From an uncultured Paraburkholderia sp. (GTDB lineage Bacteria > Pseudomonadota > Gammaproteobacteria > Burkholderiales > Burkholderiaceae): DNA of 64,000 nucleotides. The stretch lies in NCBI GenBank assembly GCA_940746715.1, contig CALNWN010000006.1:62001-126000 (forward strand), in the 5' to 3' direction. Positions 58,221-64,000 of this stretch are shown here, in pieces (the stretch's first letter is position 1; each line of letters opens with the position of its first letter). Below the pieces are notes generated by a model. That model did no database searches and was not told the DNA's origin. It saw only the letters and a program-made list of their open reading frames with translations. The translations under genes and the position numbers were made by a program.

Positions 58221-59075
58221 TCACTTGAACTTGCCCGTGCGCGCATTCGCTTCGGGCAACTGACGCGTTTCGCGCACCGATCGCGGATGCCACAGCCGCG
58301 CGCCGCCCTCGATGCCGGCATCGTTCGAGACGGTGGCAACGTTGGCGGGCAGCTCGAATTTGAGGCGCGCCGCGTTGCCGCCGCCGATCCACAACTTGTC
58401 GTAATTCACGAGCGATTCGAGAATGCCGATCACCTTGTGAACGCGCCGGTTCCAGCGTTTATTCCCTGCCTTTTCGCGCGCGGCCTCGCCGATGTACTCG
58501 TCGTAAGCCACGCCTTTCTTACTGACCGGATGATGCGCAAGCTCGAGATGAGGCATCAGCTCGCCGTCGCGAAAAAGCGCCGTGCCCGCGCCGGTGCCGA
58601 GCGTCAGCACAAATTCGATGCCCTTGCCTTCTATCGCGGCAAAGCCCTGCATTTCGGCGTCGTTGATCATACGCACAGGCAGACCGCCGAGTTTTTGCGC
58701 GAGCAGGTCGGCGAGCGCAAAGCCGTGCCAGCCTTCCACGCCGAAATGCGGCGCCGTCAGAATGCGGTTGTCGCGCACCACGCCGGGAAAGCCGATCGAC
58801 ATCAGCTGCGCAGGCGCCTTCGCGATGAGCGGCTGGACGAGTGCGGCCAACGCGTCGACGAGTTGCTCCGGCGTGCATGGATGCGGCGTCGCCACCCGCA
58901 CGCGTTCGGTTTGCATCTCGCCATTCGCGTTGATGATGGCCGCTTTCAGACCCGTGCCGCCGACGTCGATTGCAAGAATCCGTTCGTTCCTGGTTGCCGC
59001 TTTATCTTTGGATGTCGCCACGGTGCCCCCCGTTGGTGTGGTTGTGCTTGAGGTTTTACTTCTTTTCGACTGCAT
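58221..59075 (-). CDS. ROK-family kinase, polyphosphate-glucokinase-like
   Basis: An intact 284-residue protein. The ATP/phosphate-binding DVGGTGLKAAIINANGEMQT is followed by MSIGFPGVVRDNRILTAPHF, the sugar-contact INDAEMQGFAAIEGKGIEFV and LTLGTGAGTALFRDGELMPH. YDEYIGEAAREKAGNKRWNR and LWIGGGNAARL match polyphosphate-dependent glucokinases, which phosphorylate glucose with polyphosphate or ATP. Its start overlaps the zwf stop by 20 bases, so the two are translated together, consistent with glucose 6-phosphate production and oxidation in one transcript. A Thr/Ser-rich N-terminal 25 residues precede the fold; a later start is possible. Confidence 0.87.
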   Translation of the reverse strand: MQSKRSKTSSTTTPTGGTVATSKDKAATRNERILAIDVGGTGLKAAIINANGEMQTERVRVATPHPCTPEQLVDALAALVQPLIAKAPAQLMSIGFPGVVRDNRILTAPHFGVEGWHGFALADLLAQKLGGLPVRMINDAEMQGFAAIEGKGIEFVLTLGTGAGTALFRDGELMPHLELAHHPVSKKGVAYDEYIGEAAREKAGNKRWNRRVHKVIGILESLVNYDKLWIGGGNAARLKFELPANVATVSNDAGIEGGARLWHPRSVRETRQLPEANARTGKFK

Positions 59076-59808
59076 CGCGCTTCAGTGGACGCCACGCGCG
59101 GCCGTCGCGAGCGAGCAGCGCATCGGCCTCCGCCGGGCCTTCGCTGCCGGCCGCATAGCCGTGCACGGCAACCGCGCCGCCAGTCTTCGGATGCAACACG
59201 CCGTCCACCGCGCACCACGTCGCTTCAATGCTGTCGGCGCGCTGGAACAGCGTCTCGTCGCCGAGCATGCAGTCGTATAACAGCGTTTCATAGCCGACGT
59301 TCGCGCTTTGTGCGAAAAAGTCGCCGTAGTCGAACGAAGACTGCACCGGGCCGATCTGCATCACCGGGCCCGGCGTCTTCACATTGAAATCGAACGACGT
59401 GCCATGCGCCGGATCGATCCGCAAGGTCAGCACGTTCGGCGTAAGCGCGTCGACCGGCGTGTCGCGAAAGAGCCGAAACGGCACGGGTTTCAGCTGCACG
59501 GAGATTTCCGTGCGGCGCGCCGCAAGCCGTTTGCCGGCGCGCAAATAGAACGGCACGCCGGCCCAGCGCCAGTTTTCGATAAACACGCGCGCGGCGGCGT
59601 ACGTTTCCGTCGCGCTGTCCGCCGCGACATCCGGTTCCTCGCGATAACCCACGCCCGCCGGACCTTTTTCATATTGACCGAAGACGACGTCGTCCGGCGT
59701 GAGCGGCAGGATCGCGTCGAAAATTTCCGCCTTCTTGTCGCGCACGGCTTCGGCGTCGAACGAATTGGGCGGCTCCATGGCGACCATGCCGAGCAGCTGG
59801 AACAGGTG
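59056..59808 (-). pseudogene. zwf: Glucose-6-phosphate dehydrogenase, C-terminal half only
   Basis: Begins HLFQLLGMVAMEPPNSFDAE, a very conserved zwf segment, and runs VGYREEPDVAADSATETYAA, FYLRAGKRLAARRTEISVQL to DALLARDGRAWRPLKRDAVE. The N-terminal NADP-binding domain and catalytic His, about 240 residues, are absent: at 59809 the sequence changes to the N-terminal part of a glycogen debranching enzyme. There is no proper start codon. If the join is real the cell lacks this copy of Zwf; if it is a misjoin, a normal gene is hidden. Confidence 0.92.
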
Positions 59809-59810
59809 GG

Positions 59811-61328
59811 GTTCGGACGAATCGAGCGGTCCACGGTGCCGCTGACATGATCGACGTCGACGTTGTCGAACAGCGCGCCCGTCGACGGATCGACGAAACG
59901 TTCATGAAACGCTTGCAACGCTCGCGCGGCCGGCTGTTGCCAGGCGCCGTTCCAGGTTGCTGCAATGCGCAACGCGTTGATCCAAAGCGCCTCTACTTCC
60001 ACCGGTTTGCCGATGCGCGGCGTGACGACCCAATCGCCGACCTTGGCGTCCATCCACGTAAGCTGCACGCCCGGCACGCCTGCGCACAGCAAACCGTCTT
60101 CCGCGCACGCCTTGATGTTAAAGCGCGTGCCTTGCGTATAGCCGGCGAGGATCGCTTCGGCGGCTGCCTGCAGGCGCACTGTTGTCGCGGCACCCGCGTG
60201 ATGCGTTGCCAGATAGTCGTGCACGGCGACGATGAACCACAGTGAAGCATCCACCGAGTTGTATTCAGGCGCGTCGCCGTAATCGGGAAACCGGTTGGGC
60301 AGCATGCCCTCGGATAAAGTGCCGGACCATTCGAGCAGAATCGCTTCCGCGGCGTCCAGGCGGCCCGACGCAATAAGCAAACCGCGCATTGCGACGAACG
60401 TATCGCGGCCCCAGTCCGTGAACCATGGAAAACCCGCGAGCAGCGTGCGGCCCTCGTTGCGCTGCACGACGTAGGCATCGGCGGAACGTTGCAGGCGCGA
60501 GCCGAGTGCATGGCGGCGCTGCTGTTCGAGTTCTTCCAGTTCGCCTGCGCGACTCGTTGCTGCGGCTTTTGAGTTTGCACGAGCCTCGTTCGAAGCGCTC
60601 AGGATCATCACCGCGTCAGCTTCTGCCAGATCGAAGCTGAATACGCCCGGCGTCGCGAGGTCTTCGGTGAAATCCAGGCCGCGCTCGCGCTCGCGAACGT
60701 AGCAGAAGTTGCGGTACCAGTCGGGCGCGTGCGTGTAAGTGCCGTTGCTCGCCGCATGAATACGCGGCAGGTCGCCGTAGGGTTGCCAGCTCGCGCCACT
60801 CGCGTCGTCGCTGATTTGTGCGGCGAAGTTGAACGCCGCGTTCTCGTGATGCAGCGCGTGATAGTCGCGGCCCGAGAGTAAAGGCCTGACTTTCAACGTG
60901 AGCGCGTCTCTTTGCGATCGCCCTTGCGTGTTTTGCCACCGCCAACGCAATACCGTTTCGCACGTTGCCTTGCTGACGAACACTTCCGCCGTGATCAGCG
61001 TCTGCGCATTGAACTCGAAACGCCAGGCCGGCCACGGTTTGGTGGTGAATTCGACGAGGTTCGCCGCGGCATCCGGATACAGGACGTCGGGCATATAGCG
61101 CTGCATGCTGAGCGGATAACGCTCACCGTTCGCTTCGAGCCATGCTTCGACGCCATTGACCAACACCACACGCCCGCCTGGCGCGCGCGTGGCCGTGAGC
61201 AGCAACGCGTAATAGCGGCGTGTGCGCAGCGTGCCCACGGTTCCCGACGCAAAGCCGCCGAAGCGGTCTGCCTCGAGCCATTCGTCTTCGAGGCGCGTCA
61301 TGTCGAAAGGTCGGTCAATGCGTGTCAT
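59811..61328 (-). pseudogene. Amylo-alpha-1,6-glucosidase (glycogen debranching) N-terminal part
   Basis: An open 506-residue stretch starting MTRIDRPFDMTRLEDEWLEA, with GGFASGTVGTLRTRRYYALL (the N-terminal sugar-binding domain) and the catalytic-domain blocks LLAGFPWFTDWGRDTFVAMR (general-acid Asp region), GMLPNRFPDYGDAPEYNSVD and FNIKACAEDGLLCAGVPGVQ. It breaks off after VDHVSGTVDRSIRPN, just where the family normally continues QIFAxGG, and is directly joined to the zwf tail. About 150-200 C-terminal residues are missing. It would trim alpha-1,6 branches of glycogen; as found it is probably inactive. Confidence 0.87.
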
Positions 61329-61505
61329 GGCGTGAGCAATCGTGCGGGAGAAGGCGCTGCCGTGTCCATTCTCCTACTTGTCACTTTCCGATTCCTTTCG
61401 AAGAACTCACAAATACGGGTCATTTTTTCCACTCGCAAACGTTTCACAATTATTTCTTGAAAGGGTTGGAGACTGCATCCGCTTTCACGAAACCGGATGT
61501 GAGAC

Positions 61506-61844
61506 ATGAGTAGAGATCAACGCTTTGTCGTCGCCCTCTTCGTTGCGCTCGCAACGTTCGCGCTGAACGGCTGCGGCGCGGATGACGCCGCGTCCGCGAA
61601 TGCTTCGTCATCTTCCTCTTTATCGGCGAATGGAGGCGCGAGCGGTGCGCCGGTACCGGGCGCGGCATCGCCTGCTGCGCTGCCTGCCGCAGCCATGCCC
61701 GACGCGGCGTCCACGCTCGCCGCGAACCCCGCTCTCGCGTCCAACGCGATCGCACAGAACATGCAAGCCACGCTCGCCGCCGACAGCCGGCAAGTGCCGC
61801 CCGTCATGCGTTATGCGCCGGGCGACAGCGCGGACAGCAACTGA
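61506..61844 (+). CDS. Small predicted lipoprotein
   Basis: MSRDQRFVVALFVALATFAL followed by NGC, a lipobox (ALNGC), then a very Ala/Ser/Pro-rich tail (SSSSSLSANGGASGAPV...) without a clear fold. It lies 57 bases before the phospholipase C gene on the same strand and may be co-transcribed as an accessory or chaperone-like lipoprotein. The family is not recognised and the composition is partly driven by GC content. Confidence 0.55.
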   Translation: MSRDQRFVVALFVALATFALNGCGADDAASANASSSSSLSANGGASGAPVPGAASPAALPAAAMPDAASTLAANPALASNAIAQNMQATLAADSRQVPPVMRYAPGDSADSN

Positions 61845-61901
61845 CCGATTCCACCGGCGCGCGAGGCGCGCTATTCTCTCCCCCGCAGAAGGTAATATTC
61901 C

Positions 61902-63960
61902 ATGACATCAAATAGCCGTCGCCGTTTCCTGCAGACCGTGGCTTCATCCGCCGGCGCTGCCGCCGCGCTGCCCGAGTCTATTCGCAATGCGCTGGCCGTT
62001 CCCGCGTTTTCGCGCACGGGCACCATTCGTGACGTCGAGCACATTGTCGTGTTCATGCAGGAGAACCGCTCGTTCGACCACTACTTTGGCCATCTGCGCG
62101 GCGTGCGCGGCTACAACGACCGCTTCCCGATCCCGCTGCCGAACGGCAAGCCGGTTTGGTATCAACCGTCGAAGGCAGACCCCACCAGGCCCGTGCTGCC
62201 GTTTCACCTGAATACGTCGACCACCAGCGCGCAATGCGTGGGCGACCTGGACCACACGTGGTACAAGACCCATGCCGCCATCGACGGCGGCCGCTACGAT
62301 CAGTGGCCAGCCACCAAGACCGACATGACGATGGGCTATCACCTGCGCAGCGACATTCCGTTCCACTACGCGCTCGCCGATGCCTTCACGATCTGCGATG
62401 CGTATTTCTGCTCGCTGCCGGGACCGACGCACCCGAACCGCTCGTATCTGATGACCGGCACCGTGAACCCGACCGGCAAGTTCGGTGGACCGCTGCCGAT
62501 CCGCTGAACGGCAATTACGGCACGAACATCCTGCAGAACTTCAGCAACTTCATCAACGCGCAGCCCGGCTCGCCGTTGTATGAGCGCGCGCAGACCGTGC
62601 GCACCATCGACGACCTGAAGGCCGACGTGCTCGCGAACAGGCTGCCGCAAGTGTCCTGGCTGTGCCCGCCCGCCGCGTACTCGGAGCATCCGCAGTACAC
62701 GCCCGCGTATGGCACCGAATACACCTCGCAGATTCTCGACGCGTTGACCTCGAACCCCGAGGTGTGGAGCAAGACCGTGCTCTTCATCATGTACGACGAG
62801 AACGACGGCTTCTTCGATCACATGGTGCCGCCGCAACCGGCCACCACGGCTGCGCAAGGCAAGTCGACGGTCAGCACGGAAGGCGAAATTCACAACGTGG
62901 TCAATCCGGGGCGCGGCGGCAGCTATACCGCCGACGGCCTACCCTACGGCCTCGGCCCGCGCGTGCCGATGACCATCGTCTCGCCGTGGAGCAAGGGCGG
63001 CTTCGTGTGCTCGCAGGTGTTCGACCACACGTCGGTGATCCGCTTCATCGAAACGCGCTTTGGCGTGTATGAGCCGAATATCACCGCATGGCGTCGCGCC
63101 GTGTGCGGCGATCTCACCACGGCGTTCGACTTCCGCACGCCGGATTCGCGCATTCCGCCGCTGCCGGACACGAGCAACTACAAGAGCATCGCCGACAACC
63201 AGTGCGCGACGCAGCCCAAGCCGACGGTGCCCGCCACGCCCGGCGCAATCGATCCGCAAGGAAAGCGGCATTCGTTTCGCCCGCGCGTTGCCCTATGAAT
63301 TGCACGTGAACGGCCACGCGGACCCGAAGCAAAACACGTTCGATATTTCGTTCGCCAATACCGGCGGTCAAGGCGCGCACTTCTATGTGTACTCGACGAA
63401 CCGCACGGACGGTCCGTGGCGTTATACCGTGGAAGCTGGCAAGTCGCTCGGCGAATCGTTCGATCTGACGGCGACCAACGGCGCGTACGCGTTCGAAGTC
63501 TTCGGGCCGAATGGCTTCGTGCGCAAATTCGCGGGCAATACGCAGGCGGCGGTGCAGGCTGCGGCGCAAGCTGAGACCTAGGCCGCGCAGCTCGCCGGCG
63601 GCCATCACCACGACAAAGCGCCGCAGCCCGAAGTGAAGGTGCAATACGACGTCGCGAACGGCAACGTGTTCCTCAAATTCAGCAACAAGGGCGGCGGCCT
63701 CGCGCGTTTGACGGTGACCGACAACGCGTATGGCGCGCGTCCGCGCCCGGTGATCGTGCCGGCGGGCGCGCATATCGAGGAGGCATGGGTGCTGGCGTCG
63801 AGCCATCACTGGTACGACCTCACGGTGACGAGTAGCGACGACGACAGCTTCTCGCGTGGCGGGTCACGTCGAGAACGGCCGGCCGAGCATCAGCGATCCG
63901 GCTGCTATCGCGCCGGTGCTGGTGGCGAACCGACGTGTCGAACTGACGCGGAGAGCGTGA
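61902..63960 (+). CDS. Tat-exported phospholipase C, three frame breaks and one in-frame stop
   Basis: MTSNSRRRFLQTVASSAGAA is a twin-arginine signal. EHIVVFMQENRSFDHYFGHL holds the metal-binding ENRSFDH; SLPGPTHPNRSYLMTG, VLFIMYDENDGFFDHMVPPQ and GPRVPMTIVSPW complete the catalytic part. The two C-terminal DUF756 domains follow (YELHVNGHADPKQNTFDISF; VKVQYDVANGNVFLKFSNKG), as in phosphocholine-preferring PlcH/PlcN enzymes. Breaks near 62500, 63265 and 63855 and a TAG at 63579-63581 interrupt it; joined, about 686 residues ending ELTRRA. It would cleave phosphatidylcholine or sphingomyelin outside the cell. Confidence 0.9.
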
Positions 63961-64000
63961 GACTCCGGTTGGACGCGCGCGATGTCGGCGCGTCTGGCCG

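Overview
The window is high-GC DNA with the gene complement of a beta-proteobacterium of the Burkholderia/Paraburkholderia group. Pointers are a divergent penA/penR-type beta-lactamase pair, a monomeric NADP isocitrate dehydrogenase, a DUF4148 secreted protein, a HiPIP, a Tat-exported phospholipase C and an AtuA/CitMHS catabolic unit. No rRNA, tRNA, CRISPR array or complete insertion sequence was seen.

Sequence quality matters for every entry. About 28 genes carry one to three single-base frame breaks that are cured by adding or removing a base, sometimes in a homopolymer (six C in the PP2C gene at 28547-28552). They lie among about 20 intact genes, which is more typical of uncorrected indels than of decay, so split genes are annotated as single genes with the break positions given. 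Four genes between 53 and 64 kb also have in-frame stops. Several genes end abruptly against unrelated sequence (about 9297, 50299, 54640, 59809), which looks like deletion scars or misjoins.

Layout. 0-5 kb: GntR-type regulator tail, CitMHS-AtuA-AtuA_C operon with a divergent LysR, and a hydrolase. 5-10 kb: small protein, icd, and truncated TauD/TfdA and Fe-ADH genes meeting head to head. 10-19 kb: ICMT-like membrane protein, IS5-type transposase N-terminus, TctE/TctD-like two-component pair, an SsuABC/TauABC-like ABC importer operon, a phosphoesterase and a DUF4148 protein. 19-27 kb: acyltransferase, squalene/phytoene synthase, MarR, double-domain KaiC with a receiver protein, and penA/penR.

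27.6-46 kb is the most unusual part. Two small proteins (94 aa; the second after repair of one base) share an N-terminal leader, DLS...LDxKAMxA(I/V)RG, and each is preceded by a sigma-54 -24/-12 promoter. Between them are a PP2C phosphatase, a sigma-54 activator, an ABC exporter with two cyclic-nucleotide-binding-like domains and a remnant C39-like domain, a PpiC/SurA-like isomerase, an HlyD adaptor, a double-FHA membrane protein and a TolC/NodT-type lipoprotein. Next to it lie two DUF4399 proteins, an exported caspase-formylglycine-generating-enzyme-like fusion and a Ser/Thr kinase with a DUF4384-like tail. I read this as a phospho-regulated type I secretion system for leader-bearing small proteins; the parts are recognisable but I know of no described system with this composition.

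46-64 kb is mixed housekeeping and accessory: purple acid phosphatase, GGDEF/EAL protein, HTH regulator with beta-propeller protein, GlxA regulator divergent from an SDR, DOPA dioxygenase, HiPIP, nitroreductase, aldo/keto reductase, PEBP protein, polyphosphate-glucokinase-like ROK kinase, a zwf tail joined to a debranching-enzyme head, and phospholipase C.
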